A DNA stretch of 64,000 nucleotides from positions 124,001-188,000 of the forward strand of contig JANQJF010000087.1 of assembly GCA_028281765.1 (NCBI GenBank). The letters are read 5' to 3'. A model generated the notes under the pieces. That model searched no databases, had not been told where the DNA came from, and was given only the letters and a program-made list of their open reading frames with translations. The stretch comes from Planctomycetota bacterium. GTDB lineage: Bacteria; Planctomycetota; UBA1135; UBA2386. Below are positions 27,598 through 35,330 of this stretch, one piece after another. The position numbers and the translations under genes were made by a program. How positions within the stretch are numbered: position 1 is the stretch's first letter; every line of letters starts with the position of its first letter.

Positions 27598-27729
27598 TCG
27601 ATGCGGATTGTCAGCGGGGCGGGTCACCCCACGCGCGAAACTCGATTCTCTGCGAAGTTCTGAGGGTAGGAATAGGAGTCGGGTCGAAAGGAACGCCACT
27701 CCGAAGCGGAGATCCCGCGCAACACCGTC

Positions 27730-27936
27730 ATGAAGAACACGAAACAGTGCCCCAAGTGCTCGTCCAAGTCCGTCGCGTCCGTGCCGAATGATCGGTCGAG
27801 TGGCGGGTGGATCCAGATCGGCATGTTCCGCGCGGTATCGGCACGGCTCATCGTGTGTTGCGACTGCGGCTACGCCGAGCAGTGGGTCGAGGATCCGGCT
27901 TCGCGCGCGACGATCCGCAAGCGTTATCTGAAGTAG
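27730..27936 (+). CDS. Small zinc-ribbon protein
   Basis: This 68-residue protein has two Cys pairs, CPKCSSKSV near the N-terminus and CCDCGYAEQWVE in the second half, separated by about 35 residues. This is the pattern of a zinc-binding ribbon. Small proteins of this kind are common in planctomycetes and other bacteria, and their role is not known. A shared hairpin across its stop codon separates it from the convergent esterase gene. Confidence 0.75.
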   Translation: MKNTKQCPKCSSKSVASVPNDRSSGGWIQIGMFRAVSARLIVCCDCGYAEQWVEDPASRATIRKRYLK

Positions 27937-27956
27937 CCCGTCGACGCGGGCTACTT
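27931..27956. terminator. Convergent hairpin spanning two stop codons
   Basis: AAGTAGCCCG and CGGGCTACTT form a perfect 10-bp stem with a 6-base loop. It covers the stop codons of both convergent genes and can terminate both. Confidence 0.7.
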
Positions 27957-29012
27957 GCGCTTCTTCAGCAGCTTGACCATGGCTTCGCCCATCGCGAGGC
28001 CGACGTCCATGTAGGTCTTCGCGTTGCCGCCGTAGTGTCCGTTCGCGCTACCGCCGTGGCAGTGCGGATGCGAGTACACCGACGCGACGGTGCCCTTGAA
28101 CTTCTTTTTCTTCGCGACGGCGAGCTGCGCCTTGAGGACCTTGCCCTCGTTTCCGCCGGAGTTCTTCTTCACGTGGCCAAGGGTGGCGCAGACGAACTTC
28201 GCCTTCGGCGCCTTGAAGTCCTTGCGGAGCTGCTGGATCAGGCGGACGAGGTTCTCTTCATACTTCTCGGAGTGGGCGGCGTTGCCGCAGTCCTTCGCGC
28301 CCTGCCACCAGAAGAACCCGGCGACTTCGTAGCCCTTCGCCTTCGGGTAGTACTTCTTCAGGTCGTCGAGCACCTTCTTCGCGTTGGCGATGTCGTCGTC
28401 GTACTGCTTGCCGGCATACCAGCCGATCTTCTTCGGCTTCTCGCCCTTCTTCCACGAGTCGGGAGAGTCCTTGTAGCCCGCGTAGATGCGCCCGCCGTGT
28501 TCGTAGCGCTTGCTGCCCGGAGGGAGGAGGTCCCAGCCGAGGCTGCGGTTCCCGATGCAGCTCTTGAGGATGAGGACCGGTTCGTCGAAGTGATTGCCCA
28601 GGTGGTGACCGATTCCGATCTCGGGTCCGATCTTGCCGCCCTTGATCGTCATCCATTCGTTGTTGAACACGCGCATGCCGCCGCCGCGACCGACCATGAC
28701 GCGCACGTTGCGCACGTCCTTGCGTTCGGTCCAGTTGCCGTCGTCGTCGACGAGGAACGGATAGAGTTCCTCATTCTTCACCGCGTGCTGCAGCGAACCG
28801 TTCTTGTCCTCCGGTCCGACTTTGCCGAAGCCGAGCATGTTCGACTGGCCGAGGAGGATGAACACCTTGACCTTCTTGCGCATGTTCGCCGACTTGCCGT
28901 CCGGGTCGGGGAGCTGCGCGAGCTTTTTGGTCTTCTGGGCTTCGAGCGTGGGACTGATCGCGAGGCTGGTCGCGAGGAGCCCGCAGAGAGCGAGGAGGGA
29001 GCGCTGAGTCAT
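27951..29012 (-). CDS. Secreted sialate O-acetylesterase-like hydrolase (SASA family)
   Basis: This 353-residue protein has a signal peptide ending near LEAQ. It shows the SGNH-like nucleophile motif ILLGQSNMLG (Ser in GQSNM), a conserved GPEIGIGHHLG, and the FFWWQGAKD motif that corresponds to W-Q-G-E in sialate O-acetylesterases. The family removes acetyl groups from sialic acid, xylan or other polysaccharides. Planctomycetes carry many copies, often beside sulfatases and glycosidases. A catalytic His probably lies in the HPHCHGG segment. The protein is lysine-rich for a GC-rich genome. Substrate unknown. Confidence 0.85.
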   Translation of the reverse strand: MTQRSLLALCGLLATSLAISPTLEAQKTKKLAQLPDPDGKSANMRKKVKVFILLGQSNMLGFGKVGPEDKNGSLQHAVKNEELYPFLVDDDGNWTERKDVRNVRVMVGRGGGMRVFNNEWMTIKGGKIGPEIGIGHHLGNHFDEPVLILKSCIGNRSLGWDLLPPGSKRYEHGGRIYAGYKDSPDSWKKGEKPKKIGWYAGKQYDDDIANAKKVLDDLKKYYPKAKGYEVAGFFWWQGAKDCGNAAHSEKYEENLVRLIQQLRKDFKAPKAKFVCATLGHVKKNSGGNEGKVLKAQLAVAKKKKFKGTVASVYSHPHCHGGSANGHYGGNAKTYMDVGLAMGEAMVKLLKKRK

Positions 29013-29080
29013 GGGACCTCGAAAAGGGGGCGCTCCCTATCTTAGCCCGCGTCGCTGTCACAGCGCTGCGAGGGAGTCGA

Positions 29081-31273
29081 TCAGAGTCCGACGATCGCCT
29101 CGACTCCGCCGGTCAGCGCGGCGAGGCCGAGAAACGCGCCTTGCGGATCCGCGACGATCGCTTGGAACTCGACCTGGCTTCCCAAGAACGCCGCACTGGT
29201 CGGCATCGCGATGGTCCACGCGCTCCCGCCGCCGGCGTCCGTGACCGCCGGAACGCTCGCCAGGGTGTCGACGAGCAGCGTGCACCCTCCGCCAATCGGG
29301 ACCGAGCTCTGCAGGAACCCGATCTGGAGCGTGGTCGAGGCGCCCGCGAGTGCGCTCGCGACGCGGATGCCGAATCCGGTGTTGCCGAGGACCGGCTGCC
29401 CGATCGCCTGGATCGTCGGTTCCCCGTTCGTGCCGGTGCAGCCGGTGCCGAAGTCTTCGACCGATGCGCTTAGAAACGTGTCCGGCCTCACGAGCACGAC
29501 CCAGTCTGCATTCGTCGCGTTCGGCGGAGTCCCGAGCGATTGCGTGCCACCACCTGAGACCTGCGCGACGTTTCCGCTCTGCAGCGCGCCGCCGTTGCGC
29601 GGATCGAACCAGCGCACGTCGAACGTGCCGGTGACGCCGGACAGGTCGAGCGTCGTGCTGCCACCGTTCTCGAGATACACGACGAAGTGCTCCGAGCCTG
29701 CGAGGCAGTGGCCGTCACCGGTGAGAGCGTCGGAGTTGCTCATGCTCCAGAACGGAGTTCGAGTCTCACGGAAGAAGTCGAGCGCGTGCGCGCACTGCTG
29801 CCACCACACGTCGCGGCTCCGAAAGTCCTCACACGTCAGATCGGAGTGCGCGAACGCGTAGCCGAAGTAACACTCGATTCCTGCGCCGCCCGCGAGGATG
29901 TTGCCCCAGAGAACGCTGGCACGCACGTCGTCGTGCGTCGGGTCGTCGGCGTCCGGCTTGATCCCGGTTTGCGCGTTGCCCTGTTCGTCGTTCGCACACA
30001 CCCAGGGCCGCCCGGAGGCGGCGGACTGCTGGACCCAGTTCAGAGTGCTGGCGAACACGTTGTTCGCACCGGTCTGGATGCTGGGACCTGCGAGCACGGA
30101 CTGGTTGCCGAGGAGCGGCCCGTAGACGCTGTTCTGCGCGTTCGGGAACGTGTGCACGACGATCGGATGGTCGTACGGGTCGAGGTCGTGGATGTACTGC
30201 GCGAACGCGATGCGTTGCGCGGTCGTATTCGTGTTCTCTTCGCCTAGGTTCCAGTTCAGCGCGAAGTGGTGGCCGAATCGCGATACGAGCTCGCGGTAGT
30301 AGAGCTTCCGCTCCGTGCCGAGTGCGCCCCCGTCCATGTCTTGGTCGTTCTCCTGTTCCTGCGTCTTGAAGTGCAGGTAGAGCCCCAGTCGATCGCCGTG
30401 CGCGAACACGACCTCCCACTGGTCCAGCTTCGAGCAGTCCATGCGCGTGCGGACGTTCGGGTCCACGTGCGGATAGACGTTCTTGTCGTCGCCGTTGTGG
30501 TTGTACGTCAGGAACGAGAACGCGTTGAGACCCATCGACGCGAGGTAGTTGAGCGCGCCGATCAGCTCCGTTCCTTTGCCGTCCTGCCACGACGGATCCC
30601 CGGGCTGCCAGTCGGCAGCGTGTGGTGACCAGCTCTTGCGGCGGTTGCCGATGTTCGGGGTGTTGTCGATGTCGTCGTACGCGAGGAGGTTCTCGGGCGA
30701 GTCGGCGCCGGCCTTGAGGAACCACGTGCCGTCGGCGTAGCGCAGGTGATGCGCATCGACGTACGCAAGCCTGCCGCGGGCGCGGTGATCGCGGCCGGTC
30801 TTGTCCGTCTCGAGAACGTCGAAGCTGCCGCTGAGCCCGTCGAACGGTACGACGGCAGTGCCTGCGGCTGGATCGAGAGAGAGTGCGACTTCGCTGCCGG
30901 TTCGGAACGAGACCGACCACTGCCACGTGCCGACGTGATCCGGGCTCAACCACGCGCGCCATTGGTCACCCGAATCCGCGGGCGTTTCGGCAGCCTGCCC
31001 GTCCGCGGCGAAGTGACCCGGTACCTCGTAGACCGTCCCGGATGCCGCGTGCGTGAACGTCACCTGCATGCGGTAGTCGAGGAACGGGTTGAGCGTGTCG
31101 TTCTCGGAGACGTCGGGGCCCGTGACGAGAAGTGCGACGCGGTGCCATCGCTGCAGACCATCGGGAGCGACGACCTGCTGCGCAGACAGTGGCATTACGA
31201 AAGACAGTGGCATTACGAAAGACAGTGGCATTGCGCAGGCGAGGAGTGCGCAAGAAGGAGCGAGGAGGTGCAT
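29081..31273 (-). CDS. Secreted glycoside-hydrolase-like protein (DUF5060/DUF4038 type) with C-terminal module
   Basis: This 730-residue protein has an N-terminal beta-domain of DUF5060 type (WHRVALLVTGPDVSE, DYRMQVTFTHAASG, GTWQWSVSF) and a TIM-barrel-like region resembling DUF4038 and related glycoside hydrolases (YADGTWFLKAGADSPENLL, GLNAFSFLTYNHNGDD, LNWNLGEENT with a likely catalytic Glu, and VCANDEQGN). A putative collagen-binding-like beta segment follows (FVVYLENGGSTTLDLSG). The last 120 residues form the GxGCxG module shared with other secreted proteins here. Its signal peptide contains a triple MPLSFV repeat and three possible ATG starts (31273 and internal). The target glycan is unknown. 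Confidence 0.82.
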   Translation of the reverse strand: MHLLAPSCALLACAMPLSFVMPLSFVMPLSAQQVVAPDGLQRWHRVALLVTGPDVSENDTLNPFLDYRMQVTFTHAASGTVYEVPGHFAADGQAAETPADSGDQWRAWLSPDHVGTWQWSVSFRTGSEVALSLDPAAGTAVVPFDGLSGSFDVLETDKTGRDHRARGRLAYVDAHHLRYADGTWFLKAGADSPENLLAYDDIDNTPNIGNRRKSWSPHAADWQPGDPSWQDGKGTELIGALNYLASMGLNAFSFLTYNHNGDDKNVYPHVDPNVRTRMDCSKLDQWEVVFAHGDRLGLYLHFKTQEQENDQDMDGGALGTERKLYYRELVSRFGHHFALNWNLGEENTNTTAQRIAFAQYIHDLDPYDHPIVVHTFPNAQNSVYGPLLGNQSVLAGPSIQTGANNVFASTLNWVQQSAASGRPWVCANDEQGNAQTGIKPDADDPTHDDVRASVLWGNILAGGAGIECYFGYAFAHSDLTCEDFRSRDVWWQQCAHALDFFRETRTPFWSMSNSDALTGDGHCLAGSEHFVVYLENGGSTTLDLSGVTGTFDVRWFDPRNGGALQSGNVAQVSGGGTQSLGTPPNATNADWVVLVRPDTFLSASVEDFGTGCTGTNGEPTIQAIGQPVLGNTGFGIRVASALAGASTTLQIGFLQSSVPIGGGCTLLVDTLASVPAVTDAGGGSAWTIAMPTSAAFLGSQVEFQAIVADPQGAFLGLAALTGGVEAIVGL
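31185..31235 (-). repeat. 18-bp tandem repeat inside a signal-peptide coding region
   Basis: The unit gacagtggcattacgaaa (plus strand) occurs twice exactly (31185-31202, 31203-31220), with a third 15-base partial copy to 31235. On the coding strand it encodes MPLSFV repeated, ending in MPLSAQ, so it lengthens the hydrophobic core of the signal peptide. The exact copies suggest recent slippage. Confidence 0.92.
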
Positions 31274-31369
31274 TGGCTCGATGTTGTAGCTGAATCCCGG
31301 AGACCCGGGGCCGCACGTCCACTACGCGATCGAGAGTGCCTTCGGCCGTTCTTTCGGTCTTCGTCGGGA

Positions 31370-31417
31370 GTCGCTGCGCCGATCGGATCGACCGGAAGTC
31401 GAACACGGCGCAGCGAC
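31370..31417. terminator. 12-bp inverted repeat after the XRE regulator gene
   Basis: GTCGCTGCGCCG and CGGCGCAGCGAC are perfect complements around a 24-base loop, about 50 bases past the regulator stop. The loop is long for a classical terminator. Confidence 0.45.
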
Positions 31418-31469
31418 TGGCCGACCTGCGGCCATCGCTCGGCGATTTCGACTTCGAGTCGTGGTGACG

Positions 31470-31691
31470 TCAATCCCCGTCGATCTGGAACACCTGATCG
31501 ACCCTCTTGTCGAACGTGCGTGCGATGCGCATCGCGAGCACGAGCGAGGGTGTGTAGCGCTCCTGCTCGAGCAGCAGGATCGTCTGACGAGTGCATCCAA
31601 CGCGCTCGGCAAGCGCTTGCTGGGTCATCCCATCGGCCGCGAGCCGCAGCTCGCGAATCGTGTTGCGGACCTTCGGTTTGGCCCGCTTCAC
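31470..31691 (-). CDS. Small XRE-family transcriptional regulator
   Basis: This 73-residue protein is a single Cro/C1-type helix-turn-helix: NTIRELRLAADGMTQQALAE, then CTRQTILLLEQERYTPSLVLAMRIA and the C-terminal VDQVFQID that is typical of the small YozG-like group. The GTG start at 31691 overlaps the membrane gene's stop (GTGA), so the two are coupled. In many bacteria and archaea such regulators are paired with a DUF2178-like membrane protein. It probably controls its own operon through the palindromes at 32268-32313; this is inference. Confidence 0.85.
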   Translation of the reverse strand: MKRAKPKVRNTIRELRLAADGMTQQALAERVGCTRQTILLLEQERYTPSLVLAMRIARTFDKRVDQVFQIDGD

Positions 31692-32236
31692 TCCCAAGCC
31701 TCGCGCAGACTGCGGCGGTAGCCGATCAGGATTCCGAAGGACACCGAGACGAGGTGCACGAAGAACGTCGACAAGAAGATCAGGGACGGGAAGACGATCG
31801 GGATCGAGCCCGACGACTGGAACCACTCGGTGAGCAAGATGGTCCAGATGGCCAACGCGAGAAGCACCGCAACCCCCTGCACCGCCGGTGCCCGCTCGAA
31901 CACGCGTAGGTCCCGTTCGTCGGCCCAGCTCCGGGGTTCGCCACGCCAGGTGCGGGGGACGACGAACGAATGAATCGCGACGCCGCAACCGATCAGCGAG
32001 TACACGAGGAGCCGGGTCGCCGGGTGCTCGTCGTACAGCTCGAGCCCGCGCACGAGGAAGACGGCGATGAGTCCCATGGCGGCCGCGACGCCGGCCGCGA
32101 TGCCGATCCAGGCGCGCTTCTGCAGCGTGGTCAGGCCGCCGGCTTCGACGTCGGTGCCGCCGCGAAGCAAGTGATGCGCGATTGCCAGAGTCAGGCCACC
32201 GAGCAGCACGGCGGCACCGAGATAGAGCCAGAACAT
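31688..32236 (-). CDS. Four- to five-helix membrane protein paired with XRE regulator
   Basis: This 182-residue protein has hydrophobic segments at about residues 3-22, 45-65, 77-93, 120-140 and 150-172. It resembles the DUF2178-type partner of small XRE regulators in size and context, although the family is not certain from sequence alone. GGAGA lies 9 bases before the ATG. The gene is first in a two-gene operon driven by a strong-looking promoter. Such pairs are suspected stress or envelope sensors; the function is not established. Confidence 0.75.
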   Translation of the reverse strand: MFWLYLGAAVLLGGLTLAIAHHLLRGGTDVEAGGLTTLQKRAWIGIAAGVAAAMGLIAVFLVRGLELYDEHPATRLLVYSLIGCGVAIHSFVVPRTWRGEPRSWADERDLRVFERAPAVQGVAVLLALAIWTILLTEWFQSSGSIPIVFPSLIFLSTFFVHLVSVSFGILIGYRRSLREAWE

Positions 32237-32267
32237 CGTGGGTCTCCGGATATGGGGTACGGAATCC

Positions 32268-32313
32268 TAGTGTACACTATTTCGTACATAGTGTCATGTA
32301 TTTCGTACATGAC
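32268..32313 (-). promoter_or_regulatory. Promoter with overlapping palindromic operators
   Basis: On the minus strand ATGACA (32292-32297) and TACACT (32269-32274) are spaced 17 bases, a good sigma70-type promoter for the membrane/XRE operon. Overlapping it are TAGTGTACACTA (32268-32279, perfect palindrome), ACACTAT/ATAGTGT (32274-32294), GTCATGTA/TACATGAC (32293-32313) and the direct repeat ATTTCGTACAT at 32279 and 32300, 21 bases apart or two helical turns. The region is AT-rich compared with its surroundings. It probably binds the XRE regulator as paired dimers. Confidence 0.7.
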
Positions 32314-32364
32314 GTTTCCCGCACGAAGCTCGCGGCGAGAGCGGCGAGAGTGGCGAGAGAGCAC

Positions 32365-33354
32365 CTACGGGTCCGGCACCAACACGGCAGCGCCCTCGAT
32401 GGCGCCGTCTCGCAGTCGTCGTAGGGCCTCGTTGGCGTCCGCGAGTGCGAACGCCTCGACGCTTGTCTCGATCGGGACGTCCGCAGCGACCGCGAAGAAC
32501 TCCTCGCCGTCGCGCCGTGTCAGGTTCGCGACCGATCGGACGACGCGTTCTTCCCACAGGATTCCGTACGGAAACGCAGGGATGTTCGACATGTGGATCC
32601 CGGCGCAGACGACGACTCCGCCCTTGTCGACCGCGCGCAGCGACTGCGGCACAAGGTCACCGACCGGAGCGAACAGGATGGCGGCGTCGAGCTTCTCCGG
32701 TGGGCTTGCGTCGGAGTCGCCGGCCCAGACCGCACCGAGGCGTCGCGCGAAGTCCTGCGCCGCCGTGTCTCCCGGTCGTGTGAACGCGTAGACCTCGCGT
32801 CCTTGTTGGGCCGCGATCTGCGCGAGGATGTGCGCGGCGGCCCCGAACCCGTAGAAGCCGATGCGTCGGGCGTCGCCGGCCATCCGATACGAGCGATACC
32901 CGATCAAGCCCGCGCAGAGCAGCGGCGCGACCTCGACGTCTCCGTACCGGTCTGGCAGCCGGAGGCAGACGCTCGCGTCCGCGACGCAGCCTTCGGCGTA
33001 GCCGCCATCGATCGTGTAGCCCGTGAAACCGGCGTCGTCGCAGAGGTTCTCGCGTTCGCTCGAGCAGTGCCGGCAACGTCCGCAGGTGCTGCCGAGCCAC
33101 GGGACGCCCACGCGATCTCCGATGGTGAATCCTTCGACGCCGCTGCCGATCTCGCGCACGGTCCCAACGACTTCGTGGCCGAGGATCAGGGGCAGCTTCG
33201 GCTCGGTGAGATCCCCGTCGACGACGTGCAGATCGGTTCGGCACACGCCGCACGCGCGCACGTCGAGCCGCAATTCGCCCGACCCGGGCGAGCGCAGTTC
33301 GACCTCGCGCAAGGCGAGATCGGCTCCCGGCTTCTCGAGCACCATCGCACGCAC
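32365..33354 (-). CDS. Zinc-dependent alcohol dehydrogenase (MDR superfamily)
   Basis: This 329-residue medium-chain dehydrogenase has the catalytic-zinc Cys in ACGVCRTDLH, the GHE motif in LILGHEVVG, and a structural-zinc lobe with four Cys (CGRCRHCSSERENLC). The Rossmann nucleotide-binding region is IGFYGFGAAAHIL. The group resembles AdhP/AdhA-like zinc alcohol dehydrogenases that typically begin VRAMVL or MRAMVL, so GTG at 33354 is chosen; ATG at 33345 is the alternative. It lies divergent to a lipoprotein gene and 51 bases upstream of the XRE operator region. Substrate unknown. Confidence 0.88.
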   Translation of the reverse strand: MRAMVLEKPGADLALREVELRSPGSGELRLDVRACGVCRTDLHVVDGDLTEPKLPLILGHEVVGTVREIGSGVEGFTIGDRVGVPWLGSTCGRCRHCSSERENLCDDAGFTGYTIDGGYAEGCVADASVCLRLPDRYGDVEVAPLLCAGLIGYRSYRMAGDARRIGFYGFGAAAHILAQIAAQQGREVYAFTRPGDTAAQDFARRLGAVWAGDSDASPPEKLDAAILFAPVGDLVPQSLRAVDKGGVVVCAGIHMSNIPAFPYGILWEERVVRSVANLTRRDGEEFFAVAADVPIETSVEAFALADANEALRRLRDGAIEGAAVLVPDP

Positions 33355-33483
33355 ACCCGGATCGTACGGAACCGCGCCCGAGAACGCCCGCGAAGGGCGA
33401 TTCTCCTGCGGTTCGCCGTCCCGATCGCGCCACGGCTGGCATTTGCAACGGCGGCGGCATGGTGCCGCCTCCCTGGAGTTCGA

Positions 33484-34104
33484 ATGCGTAGTGCCCGTCC
33501 GCACTGGGTGATGCTCCCCTGGCTGCTCGTCGCGGTGGGGTGCGCCGTCCCCGATCACCCCCGGACGAACGCCGCAGTGAAACTCGGCTATCGCAAGATG
33601 GTCGCGCCGCAGTTCGAACCTCTCGACGATCAGCTCGCGCTCGGTCTCGAGTTCGACCATCGTCCCGAGGGATGGCCGGTCGCGATCACGGTCGGCTTGG
33701 GCGGTGGCGTCGCCGACAAGGAGATCGACGAGGGACGGAGCTGTTTCATCTTCTGCTCTCAGCAGTCGACCCGGATCAGCTCGACGTCGATCGACCCGTA
33801 CCTGGGTCTGAAGTACTACCTGCCCGCGGCCCCGGGCGACCCCAGGGTCTACGTCGGTGGTGGCGTTGCGCTGACGTACGCGGATTCGGATGTCTACGTG
33901 AGTCGCGGAACCAAGTCCGGCGATCACGACTCGTCGGTCGGAGGCTGGCTGCAGTTCGGCGTGCAGGTGCCGGTCAACATCGAGTCAAACATGTCGATCG
34001 GACTCGAGACGCGCGGCTACCTGGGTTTGGGCACGAACCTGTTCGGGCAGAGTTCGGACAATGACTTCTTCGAAGTCACGTTGTCATTCGTGCGCGGTTG
34101 GTGA
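33484..34104 (+). CDS. Lipoprotein with outer-membrane-beta-barrel-like pattern
   Basis: This 206-residue protein has a lipoprotein-like signal (LLVAVGCAVPD). The rest alternates hydrophobic and polar residues in strands (LALGLEFDHRPE, VAITVGLGGGVAD, SIDPYLGLKYYLP, RVYVGGGVALTYADSD, MSIGLETRGYLGLGTN, FFEVTLSFVRGW), like small outer membrane beta-barrels of OmpX/porin type, and ends in an aromatic residue. GGAG precedes the ATG at 33484. A combined lipobox and barrel pattern is unusual, so either the lipobox or the barrel may be incidental. Function unknown. Confidence 0.7.
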   Translation: MRSARPHWVMLPWLLVAVGCAVPDHPRTNAAVKLGYRKMVAPQFEPLDDQLALGLEFDHRPEGWPVAITVGLGGGVADKEIDEGRSCFIFCSQQSTRISSTSIDPYLGLKYYLPAAPGDPRVYVGGGVALTYADSDVYVSRGTKSGDHDSSVGGWLQFGVQVPVNIESNMSIGLETRGYLGLGTNLFGQSSDNDFFEVTLSFVRGW

Positions 34105-34176
34105 GCGATTCGTGTCCCGAGTCGTGTGACGGCGGGCTTTATGCGCGTGCTTCCACACACGTCGAAGGACACGAAC

Positions 34177-35301
34177 ATGAAGAAAACACTTCTCTCCCTC
34201 GCAGCCACCACGGCAATGGCTGCGGGTCTTCACGCGCAGGAACCCGGTTGGCACAGAGTCGAGCTGTTCTGGGACTCGCAGTACGGCGGCGCCAACCTGA
34301 TCATCGAGATCCTCCCCCGCGGTGACGGCTCGGCGAGCTTCAAGTTCGGCTGGTACGAAATGGATCAGTACTGGGAGGAGCGCATCTCTTCGCTGGGTGG
34401 CGAAAGCGGCTCGGGCGACTCCTACGGCTGCTGGGACTTGTACGACTGCACTCACTACGACACCGACGGTTCGTGCGATCATCGCGGTGACCTGTGCGGA
34501 GACGTCGACGACTTGGGCGACTACGGTTGGAGTGATCGCATCCGATCCTTGCAGTTCCGCATCGACAATGACGAGAGCAACGCGATCATCGAGCTCTACG
34601 AGCACGATGACCACGGCGGAGAGAACCTCAAGTTCTGGCTCCGTCGCAAGAAGGAGAACGCCAATGGCATCACGCAGTTCGACATCGACTATCTCGGTGA
34701 TCGATGGAATGACGAGATCTCGTCGCTGCGTGTGAGTGGCGAGAACGACGACGGGATCTGGTACTTCTACAAGGACAGCCGACAGCGTGGCGACTACCTC
34801 GAGTACCCGGAGGACTACGACGAGCCTTACGTCGGCAACGACTTCAACGATCGGATCAGCTCGATCCGGCTCGTGCTCAACCACGGCAATGGATCGTCGA
34901 CGCAGTCGACCGGATGGTCGACCAATGGCGATGGCTGCGGCGGGCAAGCGGGTCCGCCGGTCATCGGCTACACTGGCTCGACCACAAGCGGAACCATGCT
35001 GAATCCTGCGGTGTTCAACGGTCCGCCGACAGCGATGGCCGCGCTGCTGCTCGGCTTCGCGCCGCTGGAGCTGAAGGTTTCCACCGGGACCGATTGCTGG
35101 TTGTACCTCGATCCGGCGTTCGCTGCGGGCCCGCTCCCGCTGAACGCGCAAGGGTCGATGGTGTTGCCGATGAACCTTCCGCCGCTCTCGGGATTCGAGG
35201 TCTACATGCAGTGGGCCGTGGTCGATCCCTCTTCGCCGTGGCAGACCGGGCCGAATGTCGGCGTATCCCTGTCCGAGCGCGCGAAGGTGGTCATCCAGTA
35301 G
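34177..35301 (+). CDS. Secreted beta-gamma-crystallin protein with C-terminal module
   Basis: This 374-residue protein has a signal peptide ending at GLHAQ. It contains three to four beta-gamma-crystallin Greek-key motifs, seen as VELFWDSQYGGANL, IIELYEHDDHGGENL and YFYKDSRQRGDYLEY, each followed by a D/N-D-x-I-S-S loop (WNDEISSL, FNDRISSI, WSDRIRSL, WEERISSL). In the microbial family the N/D-N/D-x-x-S/T-S loop binds calcium. The acidic composition fits this. The last 125 residues carry the shared GDGCGG module. AGGA precedes the ATG at 34177; an in-frame ATG at 34141 is less likely. It may be a calcium-stabilised surface protein. Confidence 0.8.
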   Translation: MKKTLLSLAATTAMAAGLHAQEPGWHRVELFWDSQYGGANLIIEILPRGDGSASFKFGWYEMDQYWEERISSLGGESGSGDSYGCWDLYDCTHYDTDGSCDHRGDLCGDVDDLGDYGWSDRIRSLQFRIDNDESNAIIELYEHDDHGGENLKFWLRRKKENANGITQFDIDYLGDRWNDEISSLRVSGENDDGIWYFYKDSRQRGDYLEYPEDYDEPYVGNDFNDRISSIRLVLNHGNGSSTQSTGWSTNGDGCGGQAGPPVIGYTGSTTSGTMLNPAVFNGPPTAMAALLLGFAPLELKVSTGTDCWLYLDPAFAAGPLPLNAQGSMVLPMNLPPLSGFEVYMQWAVVDPSSPWQTGPNVGVSLSERAKVVIQ

Positions 35302-35305
35302 CGAC

Positions 35306-35330
35306 GCGCCGAACGCGCGGTTCTCGGCGC
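35306..35330. terminator. Convergent hairpin
   Basis: GCGCCGA and TCGGCGC pair around an 11-base loop in the 28-base gap between convergent genes, touching the kinase stop codon. Confidence 0.45.

Noticed and set aside
31370-31417. Inverted repeat as transposon ends
   Set aside because: The 12-bp arms are only 24 bases apart, no transposase is near, and no target duplication is visible.
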